DNA of 64,000 nt, from contig NZ_JBHRSH010000001.1 of the NCBI RefSeq assembly GCF_042643165.1, positions 186,001-250,000 on the forward strand. The letters are read 5' to 3'. The stretch is from Hyphococcus aureus (lineage in GTDB: Bacteria > Pseudomonadota > Alphaproteobacteria > Caulobacterales > Parvularculaceae). The notes under the pieces are model-generated. The model was not told where the DNA came from. It ran no database searches and saw only the letters and a program-made list of their open reading frames with translations. This document shows positions 33,101 to 41,057 of this stretch, piece by piece (the stretch's first letter is position 1; each line of letters opens with the position of its first letter). The position numbers and the translations under genes are program-made.

Positions 33101-36100
33101 CTTGCTGTGGAGCGGCCATATGCAATCAACTGCTCCTGATTGGTGATGATGTCATTGCCGCCGCTGCCGGCCATACCTTTTACAAAGGAATCAGCTGTTG
33201 AGCCTGCCTCAGCAAGTGAAAAGCTGAGCGGAACAAAAGCCACATCACCGCGAATGCTGATCGTATCTGATTTCGCAACACTGACTGCATTTGTCTTCAG
33301 GGCGCCTGCATTCAATAGATAGTCAGAAGTCGCACCACCCGTTGAAAAACTATGCCCCGCCATTCCGACCGCACGCGCATTTGAGAAAGTGGTTACATCC
33401 GCGATAGAGGCGCCCAACGCTGCGCCTGTCACCGTAACGCCGCCGCCCACAGAAACGCCCACGCCGCGCACATCAGAAATGGCGTTGGTAATAATCGTCG
33501 CCCGATTTTCCAGGTAATCTGCGCCTTCGCCGCCACGCAAGCCTTCTGCGCGCGCGTCCGCCCCCTGCTGCAAATCCACCCAAGAAACGCCACCCGAGGC
33601 GCCGACGCCGGCGCCGGCTAGAGCGACAGTTACCGCAGCGCCGGTGATGTTCGCGTCAGCCCTAACATGCGTTTCGCCTTTCACAATGATATTGTCAGCG
33701 CCAGCGCCAGCATTATAGCCAATCGCATCCGCGTCGGCAGACGAGCGTGCTGTCGCGATAGAGTTGCTGACTGCGGCTCCTGCGCCAGCAAAATTGACAT
33801 CAATGCCGATGGCGGTCGTGTCAACCTTGGCGACTGCGGTAATGTCAGCCATTACCTGGTCGGGTAAATCATCCGGAGAGGGGCCGCCTGATGGGTCTCC
33901 CTCAGAAGTCGATCCACCGGTGGGAGGGGCTAATGGCGGTTGGGTGAACTCTATGAGATCGTCGCCACGGCCGCTATATATTCCGGTGGCACCTGCTTTT
34001 GCATTGCTGTCTGCTTCGACCACGCCAGCGCCGACGGAAACGCCAACCGGGGCAATATCAACGCTTGCGGTAATGCTGTCCGAATCCGCGCCTGCGTCCG
34101 CAAGCACCGTTAAGTTTGCATTGCTCCGAAGCGTGTCGTTTCCGATATCTGTTTTGAGCGCATTATTGGCATGCATGCCAAAAGCGCGCGCATCCGCGCT
34201 GCTATTCGCTTCGACGGCTGCAACATCGATGATGAGACCAGTTCCGACAAAACCTGCGGAAGCATTGATCGCATCCGCATTTGACCGCGCCGTAGACATA
34301 ATCGAGACCGCGCCTGCATTCAGCAGCTCAGCGCTGTCACTTTGCGACCGTATGCCGAAACCGGTCGATTTTGCGGTTGTCGACGCATCCGCCAAGGCGC
34401 CGGAAAGAACAAGGCCCGCCTGCGGAACAACAGTAAGACCAGAACTTACACTGGTCGCGTCCGCATCAGCATTCGCTGCAACGCTAAGCGTTCCTGTATT
34501 TTCCACCTTGACGCGGCCGCCTCTGCCGCCAAGCCCAGTGCTTGTTGAAACGGCTTTAGTCGCCGCATCGATAACAGCCCCATCAAAAGCAAGACCGATC
34601 GTTGTCGCCTGAATGTCGACATCAACAGCCAGCGCATCCGCCGTTGCGCTGGCTTTGGTTTCGACAGAGCCCATATTTTGCACGAGAACCGATTTGCTAG
34701 CGCCCCACATGCCGTATCCAGCTGCGACCGCATCAAGCTTAGAGCTCTGAAGGCTGACCCCGCCTGCGACGCCAGCGTCCTTCGCAATCGCGATCGTCGC
34801 ATCCACTGTCGTTGAGGTCGCCGTAGCGTCAGCAATCGCCGATAATGCGCCGCTATTGGCGAGCGGCGCTGCGCTTTGGGATTTGATACCGTAAACCGAT
34901 GCATAACCGTATATATCGGTCTGCATGACCGCAGCATTCAGCGACCCACCCGCCGTTACGAAGTCGACGCTCGTTTGAATGCCCAGGTTTTCAGCCAACG
35001 CTGTTGAATTTGTTGTCAGCATGCCCCGGTTTTCTATGCCCAGGGCGCCAGCCAGCGCATCTATGCCGATCGACGTCGACCGCGCTTTACCGCGTGTATC
35101 ATAGATGACGGCGCCGGTGCTGACATTGGGATCGACAGGCCCGCTATAATTAAGGGCGGCGCTCACATCTTCGATCGTTCCATGCGCGTCCGCTCCAGTC
35201 GTCAGCTCTCCTATATTGATCAGGGTGTCAGCACCCGTTCCACCCGCTATGCCTCTGGCCGTCGCGCGTGCGTCGACGAGATTGAACATTTTTATGGCGT
35301 CGAACTGAACTCCACTGGACTTTGGGCTCGCGCCGCCATGATAGGAGCCGCTTTTAGCAGTAGAATTAGCATCAACAGTCATGGAGCCGAGACTGAAAAT
35401 GACGTCACCACCTCCGCCGCCGTTGAATCCCCAGGCGTTGCTGACGCTCACAGCCCGTGTATCAAAACCGCTGAGATTAACTCCAATGCTGGGGGCGCCG
35501 CCACTCGTTGCTTTGGTGAGATCAATGCCCATTTCAACCGAAACCGCCGTGTTTTCAGCGTTCGCAATGGAAGAGACATTGGCGATGGCGTCTGCTTCCA
35601 ATAAAATCTGATCGTCTCCAGAGCCGCCTGCGAAACCCTCCGCTTTCGCGTTGGCGTTCGCCGTCGATTTCAACAGCGAAAATTCTCCCGATGGCAAACT
35701 GATTTTAGGGGCCTTCAAGGCAACCGACGCGTCAAGGAAGACCAGCGTCGAGACCGCATCAGCGGCGCTGTTCACAGTCAGGTTGGACCCGTTATAGATG
35801 AGGATATCGCCGGCGCCGCCGCCATCGAGCCCTTGCGCCGCCGACCGCGCTTCGGATCCAGCGGTGACAAAAGCGAAAATGGAGCCCGCTGCGCCGACTG
35901 ATGGCACCGGAACATCCACTGGGAAACTCACGCTGGCGACATCGATTTGAGAATTCGCCGTTGAGGTTGTTATGAGGTCGCCAAATACCGACAGAGTGTC
36001 TACCCCACCGCCGCCGCCAATGCCCTCAGCGGTAGCTAAGGCCACCATGTCTGCATCGACATGCGTGTCAGACCAGTCGGTTTTCGGAATAGCGTCAACC

Positions 36101-37494
36101 GTCATCGCAACGCCAATGGAGGCGATATCGGAAAACGCATCAACAGTGATCGCCCCATAAGCGTCAGCAATGTCATCGCCATCACCAAGAACAATCCCGT
36201 TAGCCTGCGCCCGAATTTTATTTTTAAGACCGCTTGCTTCAGAGGTGGCGAGTACAGATTCATCAAGTCCCGTAAAAGAAAGATCGGTGATGGTGCGATT
36301 GGCTTTCGCTTTAACATCAAGAGACGCCGTTTCCTGAATGTCGATAATATCGTCGCTAGCGCCGGCGGACAGGCCCGTCGCGCGCGCCGCCCCGGAAAAA
36401 GAGCTGTCACCCTGATTGGCGCCGACAACCGCAAGAGACACCGATGTCGAAGTGAGATCTATATCCGCCGCAACTTTGTGCTCACCATTGCTTAGCGTGA
36501 CGGAGTCATCGCCGCCGCCGGCGTTCACTCCAACAGAAACGGCTCTGGCGAAGCCTTCACCGGAAAAGAGCCCCGCCTCTCCCAGAGAAACCGCAACATC
36601 CGTCTGCTCCAGCTCAGCTGTGCTGCGGATATCCATGCCGCCGCTGGAAAAGATATTATCCCCGTCGGCCCCGCCCTGAATGCCTGTGGACCGTGCGTCG
36701 GAAGAAATTTCGCCCAAGCCGTTGCTGGCGCTGATGATGCCGACATCGGTCGTGCTCAATAAGGTGCGCGCCGTGGATACGACCTGCAATAAGCCAGTCG
36801 ATATAAATGTGTTGGCGTCTGCGCCGCCCACCATGCCGGTCGCGGTGGCGTTGACTGTCATGGCGGAGGAAAAATCGATTACATCAATCCCGACCAGATT
36901 AACATTGTCGCGCTTTCCTTCAGAAAAGGCTTCAACCCGAAGAGAGCCATTATTCTCTAAATGATCCGCTCCAGCGCCGCCATTCAGGCCAGTGGAGCGC
37001 GACTGAATGAGCGACCCAATATTAAGCGTTGAAAACTCGTCCGGGTTTTCCTGAATAATTGCAAAGTCGAGAATACTCCCCCTGGCGGAAGAAAAGACAC
37101 CGCCGCCATTGCTGAACAACACATCATTGCCGGCCCCGCCCAGCATTCCATTTGCAAAAGCTCCGATATTTAATGCGGGGGAAGCAAGACCGACAGAAAG
37201 CGCATCCAGCGTCGCATCATTCACGCTCGCACCAATGGTGATTAAGTCAACATCAACAGAATCATCGCCCCCACGTGCGTTGACGCCCGTCGCGGTGACT
37301 TTTTCATCGCCGCCAAGCATCAGCTCAACCGCAGCTTCAGTAACTGTGTCATCACCTTGCGTGCCGTTAACGGCGACATCGCTCACGGGCGCCGCTATAG
37401 CGGCGCCGGAAACGACGAACATCGCGCCGAGCGATGTTGTCGACATGATGAGATGACGCAAACTTGCGGTTTTCCGATTAAAAGTGCTGGTCAT
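27133..37494 (-). CDS. Giant type V autotransporter adhesin-like protein
   Basis: A 3,453-residue protein. Residues 1-35 are an extended signal peptide (LRHLIMSTTSLGAMFVVSG ... AIAA). From about 40 to 2,950 there are dozens of degenerate units built on GG-x-G-x-D (for example AGGSGDDQI, AGAGADQV, GGAGADYL) followed by I-x-N-x-G-x-L and alanine-rich strands (NSGALSAIADATA), consistent with a long beta-helix or RTX-like calcium-binding roll. The last 280 residues (AYTSFVNGVNFGFGENNVFGFSYGV ... EGALRLEMTSRF, ending in Phe) form an autotransporter beta-barrel, so export is type V, not type I. The surface passenger probably mediates adhesion or biofilm. No protease triad is seen. The start has a GGGGCC before the ATG. 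Length is far above most members. Confidence 0.88.
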   Translation of the reverse strand: MTSTFNRKTASLRHLIMSTTSLGAMFVVSGAAIAAPVSDVAVNGTQGDDTVTEAAVELMLGGDEKVTATGVNARGGDDSVDVDLITIGASVNDATLDALSVGLASPALNIGAFANGMLGGAGNDVLFSNGGGVFSSARGSILDFAIIQENPDEFSTLNIGSLIQSRSTGLNGGAGADHLENNGSLRVEAFSEGKRDNVNLVGIDVIDFSSAMTVNATATGMVGGADANTFISTGLLQVVSTARTLLSTTDVGIISASNGLGEISSDARSTGIQGGADGDNIFSSGGMDIRSTAELEQTDVAVSLGEAGLFSGEGFARAVSVGVNAGGGDDSVTLSNGEHKVAADIDLTSTSVSLAVVGANQGDSSFSGAARATGLSAGASDDIIDIQETASLDVKAKANRTITDLSFTGLDESVLATSEASGLKNKIRAQANGIVLGDGDDIADAYGAITVDAFSDIASIGVAMTVDAIPKTDWSDTHVDADMVALATAEGIGGGGGVDTLSVFGDLITTSTANSQIDVASVSFPVDVPVPSVGAAGSIFAFVTAGSEARSAAQGLDGGGAGDILIYNGSNLTVNSAADAVSTLVFLDASVALKAPKISLPSGEFSLLKSTANANAKAEGFAGGSGDDQILLEADAIANVSSIANAENTAVSVEMGIDLTKATSGGAPSIGVNLSGFDTRAVSVSNAWGFNGGGGGDVIFSLGSMTVDANSTAKSGSYHGGASPKSSGVQFDAIKMFNLVDARATARGIAGGTGADTLINIGELTTGADAHGTIEDVSAALNYSGPVDPNVSTGAVIYDTRGKARSTSIGIDALAGALGIENRGMLTTNSTALAENLGIQTSVDFVTAGGSLNAAVMQTDIYGYASVYGIKSQSAAPLANSGALSAIADATATSTTVDATIAIAKDAGVAGGVSLQSSKLDAVAAGYGMWGASKSVLVQNMGSVETKASATADALAVDVDIQATTIGLAFDGAVIDAATKAVSTSTGLGGRGGRVKVENTGTLSVAANADADATSVSSGLTVVPQAGLVLSGALADASTTAKSTGFGIRSQSDSAELLNAGAVSIMSTARSNADAINASAGFVGTGLIIDVAAVEANSSADARAFGMHANNALKTDIGNDTLRSNANLTVLADAGADSDSITASVDIAPVGVSVGAGVVEADSNAKAGATGIYSGRGDDLIEFTQPPLAPPTGGSTSEGDPSGGPSPDDLPDQVMADITAVAKVDTTAIGIDVNFAGAGAAVSNSIATARSSADADAIGYNAGAGADNIIVKGETHVRADANITGAAVTVALAGAGVGASGGVSWVDLQQGADARAEGLRGGEGADYLENRATIITNAISDVRGVGVSVGGGVTVTGAALGASIADVTTFSNARAVGMAGHSFSTGGATSDYLLNAGALKTNAVSVAKSDTISIRGDVAFVPLSFSLAEAGSTADSFVKGMAGSGGNDIITNQEQLIAYGRSTASGFNLSVALAGAGLGDISTTSTSTARGIDAGAGIDQINIDGLIETRAKATTGAQSIAATGIGYSGSKTATFANANATGVLAGAGADYIRLSDMILTEAVARVHSEQDEDGLADAVSGGALTLNVTLDGVNNADIGADFLATATGIDAGTDNDILELSEFGAIDVDAVADYKAKIISIALIGGSTYLADFISEANATGVALGQGANQLTSSSGIDVFANAKQDSFSFALTGAGAEGSSSLIVADASASAIEGANGVDRVTILGGALKAQADAVSESMSIDIQGGGFSIDGAGLSATALAQGIATKGGVDVISVAGPGLDVISNARVNDAGVSVQLVGATFGSLEMVALANSTGIDAGGSNDSVFNSTALTSTADARASSRSVSFQGIGFDSDMASLSAYANAVGLSGADGRDSLTNDGTILSKAYAQINNNGVDVRLLGGGTGKSNSNAFATAIGLDGGNGGDSLFNGGDIEALAQSRTTTSNTSVTIVDVGFLDSTRFSYATALGVSGGLGGDYIENSGSIRAIADAALSNKVVSVNVAGGGRSVSSLETVATSTGIDAGAGADQVLLVEGSTVDAITCAAAVYDAATDSCLPGGSNTVDINVIGGKASEGDIVHSARSFGVALGDQADMLWVYGDIFASAIADVRSKSLAATGLGYSGETADSAANATAKGVLGGDGNDSLALAGEIYAKAFSNLEPTSMNLTLAGYSNSDFVFGADADASAVEAGEGDDTVIFEGSLLKAFSDVELHSVSDTQTWVGASNVESVLTGKSTAGGLFGDAGADTLILKSFSDVDAHADVRLEGGSITYVGGVVIDGGVAADSLAFGAGGGAGDDQISFESGSEQYVYAHGGVVAESGATISIGTSSAASGSGAKATSYGIHGGDGDDVIRTAGLINVNSDTGSTARSISYVQRGGSRANLYAGSVSTATGIDGGAGVNDIGNSGDIYALAKSRSVGNGASIQGNSSNSTAKSGADTESRSTAVGVSGGDERDVIVNTGLVDVEARAGSFISNSASNGGVWVKSQTNSHVYSYMTAIGIDAGLSDDDMVINEGTIQVDLTSGSANERTRAQSYSGYGSPISVNSDAGAYAVASMNNLRAFGIKMGAGKGEVYNSGDINVAVETLATSLADTNPNGLSGADGSATSIVGLSGGFISGIEATGSGDKIVTNDGSIFARLHPGSGSSSVADADGINFGSEPDSKAEVKITINNNYVHGVHVGAGNDSVVNNGSITVQNLVYANRARAVAGPGQGSESVDAFATATVSIDGVYGYGVRADGGNNTVINNGDIDVLVSPLADASTKATGRAFDGDAEAKSTASVANAYGYGVLTGGGADIVVNNGVINVSVDPIVRADATASPGSHILGNGEAVRIEQEELSNIYSYGINSGSGDDYVLNNGAITATRTRGGGNILGIETGTGNDIVELSSTSMLSPHIKLGSGDDRLIYHGGAFIGGAVIGEAGVDTLEVVGDGVFSVSDIRNWENLEKSGAGHFRVTSPVSWQNVVINEGTLTATVRPSSTAGLTTFFDGSGRAGTFETAAGYTLGGAFTLNAGPNPFTDGQRARIINANGLSYQPSVENLLSTPLLSFSMDVTLNTADAVASVQAFSSAAATADQLSLAQSFDDTLAVADENFYDSDLAYTMGGIQKLGGFGEIRAAYDALLPTIAAPQISAAAAVSAGANDAVEDTLGFARMSLMSNETGASRLGFTGVDYSDYAGGKAWSANLSGDLGVNPTNAESFQETAYTSFVNGVNFGFGENNVFGFSYGVNSVSTERRNGYQEADEDKFASIYGLHMFGDGVFVEAVGGYATLDTGRFDEGLSGAQVDLAEGKARNLTGDVRLGKIIAADESRFVELYARAGYNAFGFDKTEHTHTLGLGQSVSSVDQSAVEAGLGMRFDGAFESDRFGAVKASLNIEYVRDVDYNAGGSWIVFDDAPEHGFVIERNLRSANALHARWGAKWMLSDRVDLEFVGKGQYRDTGPEGALRLEMTSRF

Positions 37495-37654
37495 TGGCCC
37501 CGTTCCAACTACATCGACGGGCGCACGCCGCGCCCGTCCCAGTCGCCCAATTTTGGTCTGGTTCAGGGAGGCGGCGCCATGGTGCGATCACACCATATCG
37601 GTGCATGAGACCCGCATATTTACTGGGGTTCGACCACTTTTCGGAGATTTGCCG

Positions 37655-38284
37655 TCAGGTATGCCGCGAAATCTCGAGAAGCCCTTCACGATGCGCAAGC
37701 GCCATCAATTCACCGGCGGAATGAACGCCCAGCTTACGCATGATGCTTGTACGGTGTTTGTCAGCCGTGTTGGCGCTGATGCTCAGCCGGTCAGCGATCA
37801 CGGCGATCGAATCGCCGCGCGCCAACCCTTGCAGCACCTGACGCTCTCGCGGCGTTAGATCAGCGCCGAGGGCAGGACAATCGAGCGCCGCCTGAACTCT
37901 GGGCGAAAACGCCTCGTTTCCAGCCATGATGGCGCGCGCCGCATCTAGAAGCGCATCGATATCATCTGATTTCAGGAAAACACCATTCGCCCCCGCCTGC
38001 CGCGCCTGCCGCAAGACCCCCCCCGATGTAAGCCCCGTCAGCACAAGGATTTTTGTTTCGGGACTCCACCGGTGAACCTCATCTATCACTTCGATCCCGT
38101 TCGAATGGGGCATTGCGATATCGAGCACCAAAAGATTTGGACGATGCTTTTTGACCTGAATGATCGCCTGAATGCCGTCAGCCGCTTCAGCGGCGATCGA
38201 AAATTCTTCGCCAGCATCAATTGCACCTTTCACCCCTTGTCTGACAAGGGCATGATCATCCGCCACTATCACGCTATAAGCCAT
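37655..38284 (-). CDS. LuxR-family response regulator
   Basis: A 209-residue protein: receiver domain (VIVADDHALVRQG acidic pocket; LLVLDIAMPHSNG with the phospho-acceptor Asp; LVLTGLTSGG; VFLKSDDID Lys) and C-terminal LuxR/NarL helix-turn-helix (LTPRERQVLQGLARGDSIAVIADRLSISANTADKHRTSIMRKLG). Start ATG 38284 is chosen because homology begins at MAYSVIVADDH; the longer frame enters the divergent kinase gene. The ATG shares a CCATGG with a potential kinase start on the other strand. It lies between the autotransporter and the kinase and likely works with the latter; a link to the autotransporter is possible. Confidence 0.9.
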   Translation of the reverse strand: MAYSVIVADDHALVRQGVKGAIDAGEEFSIAAEAADGIQAIIQVKKHRPNLLVLDIAMPHSNGIEVIDEVHRWSPETKILVLTGLTSGGVLRQARQAGANGVFLKSDDIDALLDAARAIMAGNEAFSPRVQAALDCPALGADLTPRERQVLQGLARGDSIAVIADRLSISANTADKHRTSIMRKLGVHSAGELMALAHREGLLEISRHT

Positions 38285-38315
38285 GGCCGCACCGGTTCGC
38301 TTCGGGACATCTAGC

Positions 38316-40316
38316 ATGAAAACCACAAACGCACATAAAGGCAAATGGATATTTTTATCCTTGTGCGGCCTATTGCTCGGAATTCTCTCATCTGCAGCAG
38401 CCGCTAATCAAGCGATCATCCTTGAAGAAAACCAGCCTGTGCGGGATCTTCGGCCATATATTATGGTCTATTTCGATCCATCTCATGAAATGACCCTTAG
38501 CGACATTAGAGCTTTGCCGGTCAATAATTTTACACCGGTCACAACCAAGGAGCCGTCTTTTTCCCACACAACAGACGCGATTTGGCTACGCATCCCCGTG
38601 AAAAGCGCATCAAAAGACATCACGCAGAAAGTTCTCGTGCTTGAGACAAATTTCATGTTTGAGCTTGGCGTGATACTGGCGAACGACTCTCGCGAGGAGC
38701 GCCTGCTTTCTCAATCAATCGCCAGCCCATTTTCTACACGCGACATTCCTCATCCGAATCTCGTGGCTCAGTTTTCATTAGCGTCGGAAGAGGCGACGAC
38801 AATCTGGATTCGTTACAGATCGCATGGCGATACATCGCTTCCTATTCGTATAGAAACAGAAACCAGCTTCATCGCCAGCACTCACGCCAATACGGCTAAA
38901 TTCTTCATCTTCTACGCAGTCATTCTCGTCTTTTTAGCCATGAGCGTCATCGCATTTTTGTTACAAAAACGCTTCATCTTTATCACCTACTTTTTTTACG
39001 CCGCCTCTGTTTTTCTCTATGTGCTGCATCGCGACGGATACACATTTCAGTATCTTTGGCCGAACCATCCAGCCTTCAATAACTTCGCCAGCCTTCCTCT
39101 GGCCTGCGCGCTAACCTTTTTCGCGGCACTCTTCACCCGCTCTTACCTTCTAACATGGAAGAGATATCCTTTGAGCGACAAGCTGCTCCTCGCAATCATG
39201 CTGGGCGGCTTCAGCCTGGTCGCAGGCGTATTGTTCATTGCGGAAAGCAAGCTCAAACTCTTCGCCTATTTTTACGTTTTGATAGCCTCCGCCAGCTTCC
39301 TGGGAATCGGCTGTTACGCCTGGAGGCGCGAAGGACGCCGCATCCGCTATTTCGTCGCAGGATGGTTTGGCATCGTCCTGAGCTCTATCGCCGTCACCTG
39401 CATAACCTTATTTGGCCTGGACGTTTCGCGTAGCGCCATGCTCGACATAATACGCTTGGCGATGGTCTTCGACGCGTCAATGATGGGCATGGCTGTATTA
39501 GAGGGCATCAACACAATCCGGAGACAAAGGGACGCATCGCTCCGCGAACAATTGAGCATGGCGCAGATAAATCTGGGTTTGCACAGCCGCCTTGATAGTC
39601 TTGAAAAACGCTATCGGGAAACACAGCGCGTCGCTGAAGATCGTGGACGCATCCTTGCAGACGCCACACATGATATTCGACAGCCGCTCTTCTCTTTGAG
39701 AGCATCCATTCAAGAGAGCATAAACAAAAATACGATCTCGGCGGCGCGCCTCAAAGATATTGACGCCAGCTTCACCTATCTGGAAGGACTGGTGGATGAG
39801 TATATGGAATCGGCGCTCACCGGCACCGAAAACAAGTCGCATCCCTTACCGGAGGAAGAGCCGAATACGTCGCTCTCCATGATTATATCTTCCATGAACG
39901 AGATGTTTGCAGAGGAGGCTCTTTCAAAGAATCTGCAATTGCGCACAGTCACCAGCCGCCGGACGATGCCTGTCAGCGCCATGACGTTGCTGCGCATCGT
40001 CGCCAACCTGACATCAAACGCGATAAAATACACAACGTCCGGCGCTGTGCTCATTGGGTGCCGGCTGCGCAATGGCCAGCCCGGCATTGAAGTCTACGAT
40101 ACAGGGCCCGGCATGTCGTCAATGGAAGTCGATCATATACTCGACCGTAAGGCGCGCGGCGCATATTCCGACGCACATCAGGACGGCAAAGGTCTGGGAC
40201 TTGATATTGTCGCCAGGCTTGCGGAAGAAAATAACCTGCTGCTGACCATCACAAGCCACCCAGGAAAGGGGTCATGTTTCCGCCTGACCCCAAAGACCGG
40301 CATGACTGATCACTAG
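38316..40316 (+). CDS. 7TMR-DISM sensor histidine kinase
   Basis: A 666-residue protein from ATG 38316: signal peptide (about 1-30, SAAAANQA), a periplasmic beta-sandwich sensor (7TMR-DISMED2-like, about 31-185; WLRIPVKSASKDITQ, IWIRYRSHGDTSLPI), a block of seven membrane helices (about 195-400), a coiled-coil linker, then the kinase: H-box ATHDIRQPLFSLRASI, N-box VANLTSNAIKYT, G1 DTGPGM and G2 GKGLGLDIVARL. The frame is also open from an ATG at 38283 that overlaps the regulator's start codon. It is divergent from the LuxR-type regulator, its probable partner. The ligand is unknown. Confidence 0.9.
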   Translation: MKTTNAHKGKWIFLSLCGLLLGILSSAAAANQAIILEENQPVRDLRPYIMVYFDPSHEMTLSDIRALPVNNFTPVTTKEPSFSHTTDAIWLRIPVKSASKDITQKVLVLETNFMFELGVILANDSREERLLSQSIASPFSTRDIPHPNLVAQFSLASEEATTIWIRYRSHGDTSLPIRIETETSFIASTHANTAKFFIFYAVILVFLAMSVIAFLLQKRFIFITYFFYAASVFLYVLHRDGYTFQYLWPNHPAFNNFASLPLACALTFFAALFTRSYLLTWKRYPLSDKLLLAIMLGGFSLVAGVLFIAESKLKLFAYFYVLIASASFLGIGCYAWRREGRRIRYFVAGWFGIVLSSIAVTCITLFGLDVSRSAMLDIIRLAMVFDASMMGMAVLEGINTIRRQRDASLREQLSMAQINLGLHSRLDSLEKRYRETQRVAEDRGRILADATHDIRQPLFSLRASIQESINKNTISAARLKDIDASFTYLEGLVDEYMESALTGTENKSHPLPEEEPNTSLSMIISSMNEMFAEEALSKNLQLRTVTSRRTMPVSAMTLLRIVANLTSNAIKYTTSGAVLIGCRLRNGQPGIEVYDTGPGMSSMEVDHILDRKARGAYSDAHQDGKGLGLDIVARLAEENNLLLTITSHPGKGSCFRLTPKTGMTDH

Positions 40317-40388
40317 AAAAGCGATGATGGCTGATGGAAAATCCCGGCCGCGGGTTTTCACATTTCAAGAACTGCCGCCCGTGCGTCA

Positions 40389-40685
40389 TCATGCGCAATA
40401 GGTGTCGTATAGAATACGAATAACCGCCGCCGCGGCTTCATTTCCGATACTATAGTATATTGTCTGTGCTTCACGCCTGGTTTTGACGAGCCCTTCCTGC
40501 CGCAGCCGGGCAAGATGTTGGGAGACCGTCGCCTGACGCAGGCCGAGCTCATCAGTCAACTCACTCACGGACCGTTCCCCGTCGGCCATCAGGCACAACA
40601 GCATCAGCCGATGCGGAGACGCCATCGCCTTCAGGAGGTTGGTCGCCTCCCCTGCGTTTTCTTCCATTTCTGCGAATTTGGCCAT
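40389..40685 (-). CDS. ArsR-family repressor, BigR/SqrR-like persulfide sensor
   Basis: A 98-residue winged-helix protein (KAMASPHRLMLLCLMADGERSVSELTDELGLRQATVSQHLARLRQEGLVKTRREAQTIYYSI). Two cysteines, Cys31 and Cys97, are 66 residues apart, the same spacing as the redox pair Cys41/Cys107 of SqrR and Cys42/Cys108 of BigR, which form a tri- or tetrasulfide bridge on sulfide exposure. A matching operator, ATTC-N8-GAAT, lies 13 bp upstream. The next operon ends in a sulfide:quinone oxidoreductase-like gene. These three facts together support a sulfide/persulfide-responsive repressor; sensing itself is inferred from family knowledge. Confidence 0.88.
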   Translation of the reverse strand: MAKFAEMEENAGEATNLLKAMASPHRLMLLCLMADGERSVSELTDELGLRQATVSQHLARLRQEGLVKTRREAQTIYYSIGNEAAAAVIRILYDTYCA

Positions 40686-40697
40686 TTTTAACTCTTT

Positions 40698-40717
40698 ACA
40701 TTCGTATATTCGAATGT
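40698..40717. promoter_or_regulatory. BigR/SqrR-type operator
   Basis: ACATTCG-TATATT-CGAATGT is a perfect inverted repeat containing ATTC-N8-GAAT, the pattern known for SqrR/BigR sites. It lies 13 bp before the repressor start and 82 bp before the DUF2892 gene, so it can control both directions. Confidence 0.8.
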
Positions 40718-40798
40718 ATATATCTTAGACGAGCCTCGGGCCGCAAGTCCAGAAGCTTCTGGAAAGATACCGAGAGCGCCCGAAAAGGGAGATGATCC

Positions 40799-41002
40799 AT
40801 GAATATCGACCGCGCCGTCTTTGCTTTTGCCGGATTTGTAACGCTGATAGGGTTGGCGCTAGGACTTCTCGTGCACCCCTACTGGTTCGCCTTAAACGCG
40901 TTTGTCGGCCTTAATATGTTCCAGGCCGCCTTCACTGGTTTTTGCCCGCTCGCCATGATCCTGAAGCGGCTGGGGCTCAAGCCGGGAACAGCTTTCGCCT
41001 GA
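40799..41002 (+). CDS. DUF2892 (YgaP-like) inner-membrane protein
   Basis: A 67-residue protein with two hydrophobic helices joined by WFALNAFVGLNMFQAAFTGFCPL, the family core of DUF2892 with the conserved GFCP turn. Such proteins accompany rhodanese and sulfide-oxidation genes and BigR operons, where they may pass sulfur compounds through the membrane. GGGAG precedes the ATG. It is the first gene behind the BigR-type operator, with 55 bases to the next. Confidence 0.9.
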   Translation: MNIDRAVFAFAGFVTLIGLALGLLVHPYWFALNAFVGLNMFQAAFTGFCPLAMILKRLGLKPGTAFA

Positions 41003-41057
41003 TCCCAGTTCAAGCGTTCAAAAAAACAACACAAGAAATATTGCGGGAGAGCAACCT

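Noticed and set aside
27147..37456. Many long open frames on the plus strand opposite the autotransporter gene (for example 33764-34612)
   Set aside because: They are shadow frames of the GC-rich, repetitive gene; they have low-complexity composition, no ribosome sites and no domain.
27133..37494. Type I secreted RTX protein
   Set aside because: The C-terminus is an autotransporter beta-barrel ending in Phe and there is an N-terminal signal peptide; no ABC/HlyD genes are adjacent.
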